Positions 1-8,036 of a DNA stretch of 14,634 nt are shown one piece after another. The notes under the pieces were generated by a model. That model was not told where the DNA came from. It saw only the letters and a program-made list of their open reading frames with translations, and ran no database searches. The DNA is taken from positions 1-14,634 of the forward strand of contig JACPTH010000485.1 in assembly GCA_016192885.1 (NCBI GenBank). Direction: 5' to 3'. Source of the DNA: a bacterium (GTDB taxonomy: Bacteria; Muiribacteriota; Ozemobacteria; Ozemobacterales; Ozemobacteraceae). A program made the position numbers and the translations under genes. The first letter of the stretch is position 1. Every line of letters begins with the position of its first letter.

Positions 1-3000
1 GTGCCAAGCGGAATTGGCCGAGTCATCAAGACAAGCGGAGGAGTTAAATGATGACAACCCCGACTGACTAAGCATCCCAGCGGTCGGATCGGAATTGCTG
101 AGGACATAAGTCCAGGTTGCAAGAGATCCGTTCGGAACTTTTCTAGTGGAATAACCAAGAACCGTTGAAGAAATTTTCGTAGAAGGGTTCGGATTTCCAG
201 GCGTTATGCTCAAAGTGGTTGAAGCGGGAGAAATTGAAAATGGATCGATTAGGTAAATAGGAAGTGTCGGAGCGCTGGTCCCGCTTGCAAGACCAATCAC
301 CGCAAAAATAGAAACATTTCCGGTGGTTAAGGCTGGGACTTGTACCCCGCAGGAGAATTTTCCGACGCCGGTAGGGGCTCCATTGGCTCCAACCGCGACT
401 TGGTGGCCGTCGCCGGGAACCCCGTTAACGTCCGCGGGAACAAGTAATCCAAGATTCGACGGGGATTTTACAAGCGAAACGGTCTGACCGTCTAAAACGA
501 AGGAATTATCGCGAGCCCTTATAGAGGTTGAAGTGAAAGTCGCGCAATCCGCGGGAATAAGGCCCGCTATCGCGAACGTAGGACTTGCCGTCATTCCGAT
601 GGTACCGACCGGAATCTTGCATGGGCTGGTGGTCGCGAAGAAATTGCCCATATTACCGGCTTTATCTAGAGTTACAACTTTTGAAACGAAGGTTCCGTCC
701 GCGGTAATCGGGCTTACCGGGACGGCTCCAATCCTTTCGATTCCATCATTTGAAGTGAAAAATGGGATGGGATACAGAATAGCGTAAGTTTTGTTGGCTA
801 AGAAAGAAGAAGGGGCGACGTTAACTTTCAATTTGCCTGAGCCATTCGAAGTAATAATTCCTGTCATAGGGTTAGGTTGGAAAATTCCGCCGACTATTTC
901 CCATGCTTCCAGCGGGGTATTTAATGGAAGAGAAGTTCCGCGATGATCTACCGAAACCCCGCTAATGTCGTCAATTGCGGTAAATGTGCGTTCCTGCGCG
1001 TCCGAATTCCATGATTTGGGCGTAACCAACTGCTTAAACGGCCATATTTGAGGGTTGGCCACATTAATATCGGGGCCGCTTCCGGCCGTGGTGTCTCCAA
1101 GCGCAGGATCAACAACTTTTGCGTTAAAACTGGTAAAGGAATTTGACAGAGCTCCATCGGGCGGAACCATATCCTGCGCAAGCGGGGCAACGTTATCGAC
1201 TTTGAATGACGTGCTGCTATTAATCACGGTATTCCAGTTATCTTGCATTTTTACTTCAACGTAGTAGGTTGCATCAGGAAAGATTGTTGCCGAAGTATCT
1301 AACGTTGTTTGAAATTTAAAACTTCCCAATCGATTCCAGCCGGAACCGGTTGTTGGAGGAATCAATTCATTTCCCAGCCCATTGTAAATCCTGACTTTTG
1401 ACAATGAAGTATCAAGCCACCACAAACTACAGCAAATAAATTGTTCGTAATCGCGAAAAGACTGGATTACAAGTTGATTCGGCTTATTAGCGGTTCTGCG
1501 ATAGGCCATCCCAGGGTTTGGGTATACATCGCATTGTTTCAGGTAATATTTATACGTTTCGTTTGTAACGGCCCTAAACCTAGCACAAATACATGGCGAT
1601 TGGCCCATTGCGTTGATTGAAAACACTCTAAAACAATGCCTACCGTAAACTGAAAGTTGCAAATTCATAAAGTTTGGGAGAAAAGCAGTCTGTCCGTCAC
1701 TTACCCCTTTGGAATTGTCATCCAGGAATTCTTCATTTGTCTCTCTAATTCCGTTCCCGTTATAATCCCTGAAAGCCTCACCAGCATCGTATACTCCGGG
1801 CGTATTAACATAGCTTTGGCCTGAAGGCAACACCAATCTCGAATACATCCAGTACCACCCCCCGCCGGCCCCGCAACCTCGACAGCCTATCAATTGGGCG
1901 GTTTGACTAAAAGGAGCTTGTTGCAAGGTAACCGTCCAATCCGGTAGCTTGTAATCCCCCTTTTGCCTGACACGATTACAAGGATTTACGGATGTGCCCG
2001 CCGGGGTCGGGGGAACTCCGGTCTCAAATTTTACCGGCCAACAAGCGCATCCGCACCATCCACATTCTCTTCCCTCCCTTGATCTGCCGCTAAGATAAGT
2101 ATTTCCAAATGGAGCCAGATCGAGGAATCCGGTCTCCCAGTTTCCGGAGGCGTCTACCCAAACGCACCTGCAACCGGTTCTATAGGTTCGCACTCCTACT
2201 CGATCTGCTTCGTATCTTCCTCCCGAACCATAGGGAACAGAGTAGGGCGTCATTATCCCTTTTGTTTTTGTTGGGTTGGTTGAAATTGTCATGTTCGCGT
2301 AGTAGTCTACCCATCCCCCGCCGTCTGGAAGATTCGAAGTAGGTTCACCGCTTCCTGTAAATAAATGGTGGGCAGGGTCGTAAACCTTCTTCAATGTTGG
2401 CGGAGGCGGCCGAGTTAAATCAACAGTACATTCTATTGTAGTTGAAGTAAAATTTCCGGCTCTGTCCGCAATCTTCGCCCAGATGCGGTACCGGTGCGCG
2501 TGAATTTCCGCAGCGGTTCCCCAAGAAACGCCGGATGGAGGCTTCCAAAAAATTCGATACACGTTGTCGGTGGTAAGCGGGCCTGCCGGAACCAGTTGGC
2601 TAATCGTTACGTCATATAAGGTCATTTGCATCGTCGAAAAATCCATTCCTGAAGCTCCGTCGCTAACGAGAGCTTTTAAAGCGGCGCTACCGCGGAATTC
2701 GCCATGCCCAATAACCACGCTGCCATCGCCAAAACCTTGATCTCGATCGTCCCAATGCGCGTAGCTTATACTTGGAGGAGTAACATCGGTCATTACTACC
2801 GCAATCGCGCTTTTTGTGCTGTCGAATATCCCGTCGGTCGCATCGGCATCGAAATTATAGGAGCCTTCACTGAGAGACGCCAAAGTAATGTTCCATTTCC
2901 CTATGGCATCTGAAACGGTCGATCCGACTTGCGAACCATTTCGATATAGTCGAACCGTTACGCCCGCTTCGGCGTTTCCTTCAAATAGAATGTTTGAAGT

Positions 3001-3168
3001 AGAATTAATGTATCGAGTTTGCCCCGGAACAACTCCGACATTTTGTACTTTCGTAATTGTTGGCGCATTGATGGCAAACAGGGGGGGTAAAATAAAAAAC
3101 AGATAAACGAGAAACCCGTGTCTAAATTTCAATTGATAATTACGAATAGTTTTTTTAAGAGGTTTCAT
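1..3168 (-). CDS. Large secreted Ig-like, Cys-rich surface protein (partial, 3' end outside window)
   Basis: One uninterrupted reading frame runs from an ATG at 3168 leftwards through all 1056 codons to the window edge without a stop, so the C-terminus lies outside. Residues 1-35 form a signal peptide (basic start, then VYLFFILPPLFA). Residues about 36-130 read as a bacterial Ig-like domain, with the family pattern GNAEAGVTVRLYRNG, GKWNITL and LSEGSYNFDADATDG. Residues 468-479 (DYNGNGIRETNE) match a 12-residue EF-hand-type calcium loop with D, N, N, G and E at positions 1, 3, 5, 6 and 12. Cysteine clusters (GCRCVW, CGWCGCACW, CRGCGAG, ICCS) lie between about residues 325 and 580 and suggest disulfides or metal binding. 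The remainder has beta-rich, Ser/Thr/Pro-rich sequence typical of stacked extracellular domains. The start has a strong SD eight bases upstream and overlaps the stop of the upstream lipoprotein gene as ATGA, so the two are probably translationally coupled. Role inferred: cell-surface or secreted adhesin/structural protein; the function is not recognised. Confidence 0.85.
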   Translation of the reverse strand, partial: MKPLKKTIRNYQLKFRHGFLVYLFFILPPLFAINAPTITKVQNVGVVPGQTRYINSTSNILFEGNAEAGVTVRLYRNGSQVGSTVSDAIGKWNITLASLSEGSYNFDADATDGIFDSTKSAIAVVMTDVTPPSISYAHWDDRDQGFGDGSVVIGHGEFRGSAALKALVSDGASGMDFSTMQMTLYDVTISQLVPAGPLTTDNVYRIFWKPPSGVSWGTAAEIHAHRYRIWAKIADRAGNFTSTTIECTVDLTRPPPPTLKKVYDPAHHLFTGSGEPTSNLPDGGGWVDYYANMTISTNPTKTKGIMTPYSVPYGSGGRYEADRVGVRTYRTGCRCVWVDASGNWETGFLDLAPFGNTYLSGRSREGRECGWCGCACWPVKFETGVPPTPAGTSVNPCNRVRQKGDYKLPDWTVTLQQAPFSQTAQLIGCRGCGAGGGWYWMYSRLVLPSGQSYVNTPGVYDAGEAFRDYNGNGIRETNEEFLDDNSKGVSDGQTAFLPNFMNLQLSVYGRHCFRVFSINAMGQSPCICARFRAVTNETYKYYLKQCDVYPNPGMAYRRTANKPNQLVIQSFRDYEQFICCSLWWLDTSLSKVRIYNGLGNELIPPTTGSGWNRLGSFKFQTTLDTSATIFPDATYYVEVKMQDNWNTVINSSTSFKVDNVAPLAQDMVPPDGALSNSFTSFNAKVVDPALGDTTAGSGPDINVANPQIWPFKQLVTPKSWNSDAQERTFTAIDDISGVSVDHRGTSLPLNTPLEAWEIVGGIFQPNPMTGIITSNGSGKLKVNVAPSSFLANKTYAILYPIPFFTSNDGIERIGAVPVSPITADGTFVSKVVTLDKAGNMGNFFATTSPCKIPVGTIGMTASPTFAIAGLIPADCATFTSTSIRARDNSFVLDGQTVSLVKSPSNLGLLVPADVNGVPGDGHQVAVGANGAPTGVGKFSCGVQVPALTTGNVSIFAVIGLASGTSAPTLPIYLIDPFSISPASTTLSITPGNPNPSTKISSTVLGYSTRKVPNGSLATWTYVLSNSDPTAGMLSQSGLSSFNSSACLDDSANSAWH

Positions 3169-4541
3169 TGTTTTTTCCTCCCCAATTGCGACTCTGTCGT
3201 TTGTGGTGAATTCCCCATCAAATTTAGAAAAGGAAACACCTGCGCGGGCCTGCGATGTTGAGCTGCCTCGCCCCCTTTAGACCGTGAAATGATTGTGTCA
3301 AGTTGGTTTTGGGGGAAATCGAATGATTTTGTCCCTGAAGAATACTCCATAGGGCCTTGTTTCGGAAACATTATTAATGGCTTTTCCCCAAAGATATGTT
3401 TTCCGCCATGGTGCATAATGAAAGCGGATACTTGCGACGGAAGCATGCGAGTCAGGCTTGAAATATCGTTTCCGCCGGAGGCAACAAGCAATTGAAGTTC
3501 ATTGGCTGAAACGGGGAAATCAATTTTTTTTTCATCATTGGTAAAATTTTCCTTAACAAACAGTTCAACCTCTAACAATGCTCGATACCGCATTCTTTGA
3601 AAAACTCTGCTTGAGCCATAAATCTTTTCAAATTCGGAAGGATCCATTGAAAGAAGGTAATCTTTAATCATCTGATTCCAAGGCGAACTTTCGGGGTTTT
3701 TCAAATATGCCACAGCAGTCTTAACATCTCTTGCGGCGATTGACCAAGTAAAAAAAACGTCGTCAAATCGTGGAGGAAATTCAGAAAGCGTATTTCTTAC
3801 GACTTCCCACGAAAACCCATGGGAAAGAAATGTTGCGGCTCTCATGAACTTAACTCCGAAATTCGCGGATTCCGCGGGAATAATAATCATCGTTATGAGT
3901 TGAAAGGGAAAAAAAGGCCTGAATAAAGGCAAACATGCCAAAAATGCCTTGCGACAAAACCTCGGGAAAGCATCGCCAAGAGCCTTGTAGAAAGATTCAT
4001 ATGATTCGGAATTTGGTCGGAACAGCAAATTAGTGAATAGAAACATCAAGCGCTCTGAAGAAGGAGATTCTTCAGGCCATACACTTAAAATTCTCCATCT
4101 TCCCTCATTTTCCGTGAGACGCGGGAAATTTAATTTCCAATACCATTCATCGCTTAAGTTATCCGGTTTGGAAGCCCAAAAACTTCCAGGGTCTCCAAGC
4201 GCAATTCCGACTTGAAAATTAGCTTGAAAGTCTTTGCAATGATTTTGCTTTAGGATTTTTGCGGCAACAAGAGGCCACCCGGCTTGAACCAGCATTTTTG
4301 CAATTCCGCTTACGGGCGGAAACTCTAAAGATTCTGAAGCAATTTTTAAATACGGTTTTCTATCCTCGCCCAAACTGGGTTTAATTTGCGGTTCTCTAAC
4401 TCGATACTTTTCTTGAGCCAATTGTTTTGGCGTGTTTTTCTCTTTTTCAGAAACATGTTTTTCCGTGCATCCGGAAACCAAAAGTGAAAAAAAAATTAAC
4501 GCAACGCAAGAAAAAATTCCCCGTCTGATTTTCAGCTTCAC
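3165..4541 (-). CDS. Lipoprotein of unknown function
   Basis: A 458-residue protein with a type II signal peptide: basic N-terminus KLKIRRG, a hydrophobic stretch, then the lipobox LVSGC with the lipidated cysteine at residue 25. It should be anchored to a membrane facing the periplasm or outside. The start is GTG (4541-4539), preceded by AGAGGA seven bases upstream, so the GTG is credible. The mature part is mixed helical, rich in Phe and Trp early, with no motif I recognise; a short stretch near residue 385 reads HHGGKH. The gene lies 45 bases after the rhodanese-like gene and its TGA overlaps the ATG of the Ig-like gene, so the lipoprotein and the large surface protein are probably made together. 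It may help export or anchor the large protein, but this is inference from position only. Confidence 0.85.
   Translation of the reverse strand: MKLKIRRGIFSCVALIFFSLLVSGCTEKHVSEKEKNTPKQLAQEKYRVREPQIKPSLGEDRKPYLKIASESLEFPPVSGIAKMLVQAGWPLVAAKILKQNHCKDFQANFQVGIALGDPGSFWASKPDNLSDEWYWKLNFPRLTENEGRWRILSVWPEESPSSERLMFLFTNLLFRPNSESYESFYKALGDAFPRFCRKAFLACLPLFRPFFPFQLITMIIIPAESANFGVKFMRAATFLSHGFSWEVVRNTLSEFPPRFDDVFFTWSIAARDVKTAVAYLKNPESSPWNQMIKDYLLSMDPSEFEKIYGSSRVFQRMRYRALLEVELFVKENFTNDEKKIDFPVSANELQLLVASGGNDISSLTRMLPSQVSAFIMHHGGKHIFGEKPLIMFPKQGPMEYSSGTKSFDFPQNQLDTIISRSKGGEAAQHRRPAQVFPFLNLMGNSPQTTESQLGRKKQ
3177..3183 (-). promoter_or_regulatory. Strong Shine-Dalgarno for the Ig-like gene
   Basis: The minus strand reads GGGGAGG here, eight bases before the ATG at 3168. 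The site lies inside the last codons of the upstream lipoprotein gene and fixes the start of the large open frame. Confidence 0.75.
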
Positions 4542-4548
4542 TTTGATT

Positions 4549-4554
4549 TCCTCT
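4549..4554 (-). promoter_or_regulatory. Shine-Dalgarno supporting a GTG start
   Basis: The minus strand reads AGAGGA, seven bases before the GTG at 4541. No ATG lies between this site and the signal peptide, so it decides the start of the lipoprotein gene. Confidence 0.6.
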
Positions 4555-4586
4555 AATTAATAGCTTACCAAAAAAAAATAAAGATT

Positions 4587-5420
4587 TTACTTCTTTTCGA
4601 GGATTTCATACCCCGCGAATGCCCAACCTTGAATTCCCTCCCGAAACTCAATAACGTTATAATAACCAAATTGTTTTAGAATTTTCTTAGCTTTGCCCGG
4701 AGATGGGCATTCCAGGTTATTCCCATAAACGATGATCATTTCACCTTCTGAGTTTATCAATTTTTTCACTTCTTCCAAGGAATACAACCCTAAAATGTGT
4801 TTCGCGCCTGGAATCCTGCGCCCATCGTCTAAATCATCATTTCGAGCATCAAGAAGGGTAAACGCGGTAGATGTTTTGATTAAAGATGAAAGAGTTGTGG
4901 TAGTGATAATTCTTTCAGGTTCGGTTGGGACTACATCGGAAAGGGTCGGGGTTTTCTCAAGGAAGCCTAGTGATGAAGGGTCCATGGCGGCAACGGATGC
5001 AACGGAAATGGGTGTTCCTGAGGCCAGAGCCATTTGATAGAATGCCTGTTTGCAGGGTCCCCAACATAGGTCGGAAGATTCGCTACCCAACCCCTTGGAG
5101 AAATTCGAACTCGATCCGACGTTTGAGTGATGGGAATGAAACGTTTGGAAGGTTTCGGAAACCGACTCTAAAAATGGAAAAGTTCCGCTAGGGATTCCGC
5201 TATTATAGGGGCCTTGGAAAGGTTTCAACCAGGGAGCGTCAAAAGACCCGCCAGGATTAAGCTGAAAGCGAGGAAACGAGCCAACCGCCGGTGGTAATTG
5301 CGCTAGGATTCGCCTATTTTGTGTGCTTTCCAAATCCGGGTCAGGAATTTGAGGTCTTATGATGATCGCAAAGAAAATGAATGAAGCCAATAATGATAGT
5401 AACCGCAATTTTTTTTTCAT
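4587..5420 (-). CDS. Exported protein with degenerate rhodanese-like domain
   Basis: A 277-residue protein. Residues about 6-22 form a hydrophobic signal or anchor segment (LLSLLASFIFFAIIIRP), so the rest is probably periplasmic. Residues 30-170 are low in recognisable structure, with a CWGPC pair at C119/C123. Residues about 172-275 match the rhodanese fold: FTLLDARNDD, then GRRIPGAKHI, then MIIVYGNNLECPSPGKA, then FGYYNVIEFREGIQGW. In active rhodaneses the strand ends in Y-C, with the cysteine carrying the persulfide. Here the position is Gly (Y232-G233), and a cysteine stands five residues later (C238), where some exported rhodanese-like proteins carry a second cysteine. The usual GG before the final Trp is EG. 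Sulfurtransferase activity is therefore doubtful and a binding or structural role is possible. GGAGG precedes the ATG by only three bases, which is short. The gene lies 73 bases after the CDF gene and 45 before the lipoprotein gene, on the same strand. Confidence 0.8.
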   Translation of the reverse strand: MKKKLRLLSLLASFIFFAIIIRPQIPDPDLESTQNRRILAQLPPAVGSFPRFQLNPGGSFDAPWLKPFQGPYNSGIPSGTFPFLESVSETFQTFHSHHSNVGSSSNFSKGLGSESSDLCWGPCKQAFYQMALASGTPISVASVAAMDPSSLGFLEKTPTLSDVVPTEPERIITTTTLSSLIKTSTAFTLLDARNDDLDDGRRIPGAKHILGLYSLEEVKKLINSEGEMIIVYGNNLECPSPGKAKKILKQFGYYNVIEFREGIQGWAFAGYEILEKK

Positions 5421-5493
5421 ATTCCTCCGAATCTAAATCAAAATTTGTGTCGTTCACCATGCGTATTCGGTTAAAAGGCAATATGACCTTCTC

Positions 5494-6429
5494 TTAATCC
5501 GACACCTTTTCACCCTTACAAACAATGGTAATAGCCCCCACGTGTTCAATGTTGCTCTTTAAAGATTCTTTAATTCTTTCCGAAATCTCATCACTTTTGG
5601 AAATAGATGTATTTCGGCGAACCAATATTTCCAGATCAATTAAAAGGTGTCTGCCGGCATATCGGGTTTTAATATACCCTGCCCCCTTAACATCGGGGTC
5701 GGACAGAACCAGCTTTTCGATCAAGTCAACCTGGTCGGGAGGCGAGCCGCTGTCCATCAGACCTGCAATATTTTTTGATACGAGAGACCAGGCGATTGGA
5801 CCGGTGATTATACCCACGAATAAAGCCGCCGTTGCGTCAAGCCAAGGGTATCCGAACTGAGCGCCAAGCAATCCCAAGAAAACCGCGGCGGTTGCAATTG
5901 CGTCCATGCGGTTTTCCAAAGCATCCGCTTCGATCGCCGGGCTGTTAACCGCTTTTGCGGCACAAATCTCAAGACTGTAGACCACCTCATTTGCAATTAT
6001 TGAAATAATGGAAACCAGCAGACCAATCGGATGAGGGATCTGAGGGGAAACCCCCATAATCAGTTGATCAACGGATGAATCGATGATAACATAAGCTCCG
6101 AAAAAAAGTATAACTCCCACGAACAATCCGCAGATATTTTCAACCTTTCCATGACCGTACGGATGGTTTTGATCGGGGGGAATTACACTAATGTTTACCG
6201 CGAGCAGAACTACAAATGAGTTCAGAACGTCTGCGGAGCTATGGGTAGCGTCAGCGATCAACCCTAAGCTGCCCGTGATAATTCCGGCAATTCCTTTAAA
6301 AAGCGCAAGGAAAATATTTCCGAGAAGACTAAAATGCTGTATTCGGATAGCGCATTTCTTGCAAGATTCGGAAGGCTGCGAAATTTTCGGCTTGTTTTTG
6401 GTTTCGGAATTTCGTTCTGATGGAAACAC
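5494..6429 (-). CDS. Cation diffusion facilitator, MamB-like
   Basis: A 311-residue metal exporter of the CDF family, working in a membrane as a proton-coupled divalent cation antiporter (family knowledge). The expected order is visible: about six membrane segments (roughly 32-55, 66-82, 98-117, 133-153, 175-192, 197-215), the HPYGHGK loop at 89-95, and a cytoplasmic C-terminal domain from about 230 to 305. Metal-site positions are H63-x3-D67 in TM2 and E172-x3-D176 in TM5; classical zinc/iron CDFs such as FieF have D-x3-D and H-x3-D. An N-terminal C23-x2-C26, the block NSPAIEADALENRMDA (162-177), ANEVVYSLEIC, and GLMDS (223-227) closely resemble my recollection of the magnetosome protein MamB (CxxC; NSPAI; NRSDA; GLMDSS). 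The start is GTG with a weak SD; an in-frame stop lies 13-15 bases upstream and there is no nearby ATG. It follows the PDZ gene after 140 bases containing an inverted repeat. Family membership is firm; the MamB assignment is from memory of key residues and needs a tree. Confidence 0.92.
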   Translation of the reverse strand: MFPSERNSETKNKPKISQPSESCKKCAIRIQHFSLLGNIFLALFKGIAGIITGSLGLIADATHSSADVLNSFVVLLAVNISVIPPDQNHPYGHGKVENICGLFVGVILFFGAYVIIDSSVDQLIMGVSPQIPHPIGLLVSIISIIANEVVYSLEICAAKAVNSPAIEADALENRMDAIATAAVFLGLLGAQFGYPWLDATAALFVGIITGPIAWSLVSKNIAGLMDSGSPPDQVDLIEKLVLSDPDVKGAGYIKTRYAGRHLLIDLEILVRRNTSISKSDEISERIKESLKSNIEHVGAITIVCKGEKVSD

Positions 6430-6455
6430 GGACTTTACCGCTTCAGCTAACGGTT

Positions 6456-6542
6456 AGAATTCAGAACGCAGAAAATAGAAGTCAGAATAGAAAATAACAG
6501 GCCAAGATTCATCTGAATTCCAGCTTCTGAATTCTGAATTCA
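6456..6542. repeat. GAATTC-rich inverted repeat between CDF and PDZ genes
   Basis: AGAATTCAGAA (6456-6466) is the exact reverse complement of TTCTGAATTCT (6525-6535), and the right arm continues with a second GAATTC copy to 6542. The A-rich centre contains further GAA and CAGAA words. It could be a short interspersed repeat or a stem-loop that changes transcript levels between the two leftward genes. There is no T-tract suited to an intrinsic terminator. Confidence 0.5.
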
Positions 6543-6569
6543 ATGTTTGCGGTCAAAGCGGACGTAGAG

Positions 6570-7544
6570 CTAAAGAGGTTCCGGATTTTGCGCATCGGCA
6601 AAAAGGGTCGTAAAAATGGTCTTGTTTCGCCTGACAAGGTCTATTAAAACTTCTTTCGATAAATCCACGGTTTTCGCAACTTCGTTAAAAGATTGAATAT
6701 CGAATATTTCTCTGTTATTGATCCGCTTGATCAAGTCCCCTGTTTTAAGCCCCGCATCGATGGCGGCAGCACCTTCAACATTCGTGATGAGAACGCCCCT
6801 CAGATCGGGAGAAATCCCGAACTCCCGCGCTACTTCCAGGTCTGCGGTTGATTGGACGTCAATACCAAGCCATGTTAGCTCTTCAGGGGGTTCAATTCCT
6901 ATCGCTTCGTTTGGGGGGCCTTTGGGCACTCTTGAAAGAAACGCTCGTACATTCGCGGGTTCCGGTTCCAATGTTAATGCAATATTAAAATATTCACCCT
7001 TTCGAAATACCATGAAAGTAACTTCTTCTCCGGCTTCCATTCCAGTAAGCGAGGTCCAGAGCGAAATTTCGTCGTTGACGGGTTTGTTATTCACTCCGCA
7101 AATTACGTCTCCAGGTATTAGGCATCTTTTCCCGGCGGGCGATTTTGGAAAAACATGATTTACCAGTACTCCGCCTTTAAACGGGAGTTTAAGTTCATTC
7201 GCGATAAAGGTGTCAACGGTTAGAACATCGATACCTAGCCATGCGCGACCGATATCTTGTGAATTTGGCGGTGGAGTTACCATTGCCACCTGCGCCGCGG
7301 GAAGCGAATTTGGCAAGGGAGCTTCCGGGCGGGTAACCCGGATCTGGGTTTTCCTTTCCATACCGGCTGAGTGGCTGGGGTTTGCTTCGCGGGCAATTGG
7401 CTTGCTGTTTGTCCTGGGTTGAAAGAAACTGGTTTTTTGATAGTTAACCGCGAGCCAGCCAACCGTGGAAACAATCAAAATTAAATTCAGAACTATCCAC
7501 GGCGCCATGTTTTCTCTTTCGCATTTCAGATTATTCTTCCCCAT
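6570..7544 (-). CDS. Membrane-anchored tandem-PDZ protein
   Basis: A 324-residue protein when started at the ATG at 7544. An upstream in-frame ATG at 7565 exists, but GGGAGG lies five bases before 7544, so the inner start is preferred. Residues about 14-35 form one membrane segment (WIVLNLILIVSTVGWLAV), followed by a Pro/Arg-rich linker to about 100. Two PDZ domains follow: about 101-196 (AWLGIDVLTVD, FKGGVLVNHVFPKSPAGK, PGDVICGVNNKPV) and about 225-314 (TWLGIDVQST, LRGVLITNVEGAAAIDAGL, TGDLIKRINNREI). Such pairs bind peptide C-termini or unfolded segments, as in HtrA/DegP proteases, but no protease domain or catalytic triad is present, so this is a binding or scaffold protein facing the periplasm or organelle lumen. 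Magnetosome proteins MamE and MamP also use PDZ domains, with CxxCH heme motifs; none is present here. It stands directly upstream of the MamB-like CDF gene on the same strand. Confidence 0.85.
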   Translation of the reverse strand: MGKNNLKCERENMAPWIVLNLILIVSTVGWLAVNYQKTSFFQPRTNSKPIAREANPSHSAGMERKTQIRVTRPEAPLPNSLPAAQVAMVTPPPNSQDIGRAWLGIDVLTVDTFIANELKLPFKGGVLVNHVFPKSPAGKRCLIPGDVICGVNNKPVNDEISLWTSLTGMEAGEEVTFMVFRKGEYFNIALTLEPEPANVRAFLSRVPKGPPNEAIGIEPPEELTWLGIDVQSTADLEVAREFGISPDLRGVLITNVEGAAAIDAGLKTGDLIKRINNREIFDIQSFNEVAKTVDLSKEVLIDLVRRNKTIFTTLFADAQNPEPL

Positions 7545-7549
7545 CTTTT

Positions 7550-7555
7550 CCTCCC
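7550..7555 (-). promoter_or_regulatory. Shine-Dalgarno that fixes the PDZ gene start
   Basis: GGGAGG on the minus strand lies five bases before the ATG at 7544. Because it falls inside the codons that would follow the earlier ATG at 7565, it argues for the shorter protein. Confidence 0.65.
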
Positions 7556-7655
7556 TTGAGATCATCGTTTAACGATTACTTTTCAATAAAAGGGGGCACT
7601 GTGCGCCTTCAACATAGCTCTTAATTTTCATCGACAATTTATACTTTACCCCGGG

Positions 7656-7844
7656 TTATTGAGAAGTTACGGTTAAACCTGGTTCGGGAAAAGGAAAAGG
7701 TCTTTGGATATGTAAATTTCTAAGGATTTCCTGTTCGTGATGCCAGTCCCAATACGCCAAACCTCCAATAAAAAAAGTAAGAAAAACGAGCAAACCTGCA
7801 ATTAAATTATTGCTGACATCATTTTTTCGGTAATTGTCAACCAC
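7656..7844 (-). CDS. Small single-pass membrane protein
   Basis: A 62-residue frame starting at GTG (7844-7842), with an in-frame TGA ten to twelve bases upstream and no clear SD. Residues about 13-32 are a hydrophobic helix (LIAGLLVFLTFFIGGLAYW), followed by an acidic/His stretch DWHHEQE and a Pro-rich tail PFPFPEPG. The clean membrane segment and the position at the head of the leftward gene group, 111 bases before the PDZ start, support a real gene. I do not recognise the family. Small membrane proteins are common partners of transporters and organelle proteins, but nothing here shows a function. The weak start makes the call tentative. Confidence 0.5.
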   Translation of the reverse strand: MVDNYRKNDVSNNLIAGLLVFLTFFIGGLAYWDWHHEQEILRNLHIQRPFPFPEPGLTVTSQ

Positions 7845-7920
7845 AATATTATTTCACTGCCTACGTTAAAGTTCACTCCTATTTATAACTGCAAATTCTT
7901 CGTCATGTTGAAGGAATAAT

Positions 7921-7949
7921 AACATATTTGATTTGAAAGATAACATCAA
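7921..7949 (-). promoter_or_regulatory. Possible sigma-70-like promoter for the leftward genes
   Basis: On the minus strand TTGATG (7949-7944) and TATGTT (7926-7921) are separated by 17 bases, matching four of six consensus positions each, in the AT-rich divergent gap 7845-8036. The match is weak and this lineage's consensus is unknown. Confidence 0.2.
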
Positions 7950-8036
7950 ACGTTATTAATCTAGTATTTTTTTGCCGATTTCCTGGGAAGCTTTCCCGGC
8001 AATCCGGAAAATGAGGGAAAGGCTTATTCGTAAAAA

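Noticed and set aside
533..2342. Plus-strand frames of 60-85 codons in the left region
   Set aside because: They lie antisense to the continuous 1056-codon Ig-like gene and show no independent support.
6570..7544. HtrA/DegP or MamE protease
   Set aside because: Only the membrane segment and two PDZ domains are present; there is no trypsin-like domain or GNSGG motif and no CxxCH heme site.
7845..8036. Riboswitch or structured leader in the divergent gap
   Set aside because: The gap is AT-rich with only a short ATAAC/GTTAT inverted repeat near 7940-7956; no conserved aptamer pattern was recognised.
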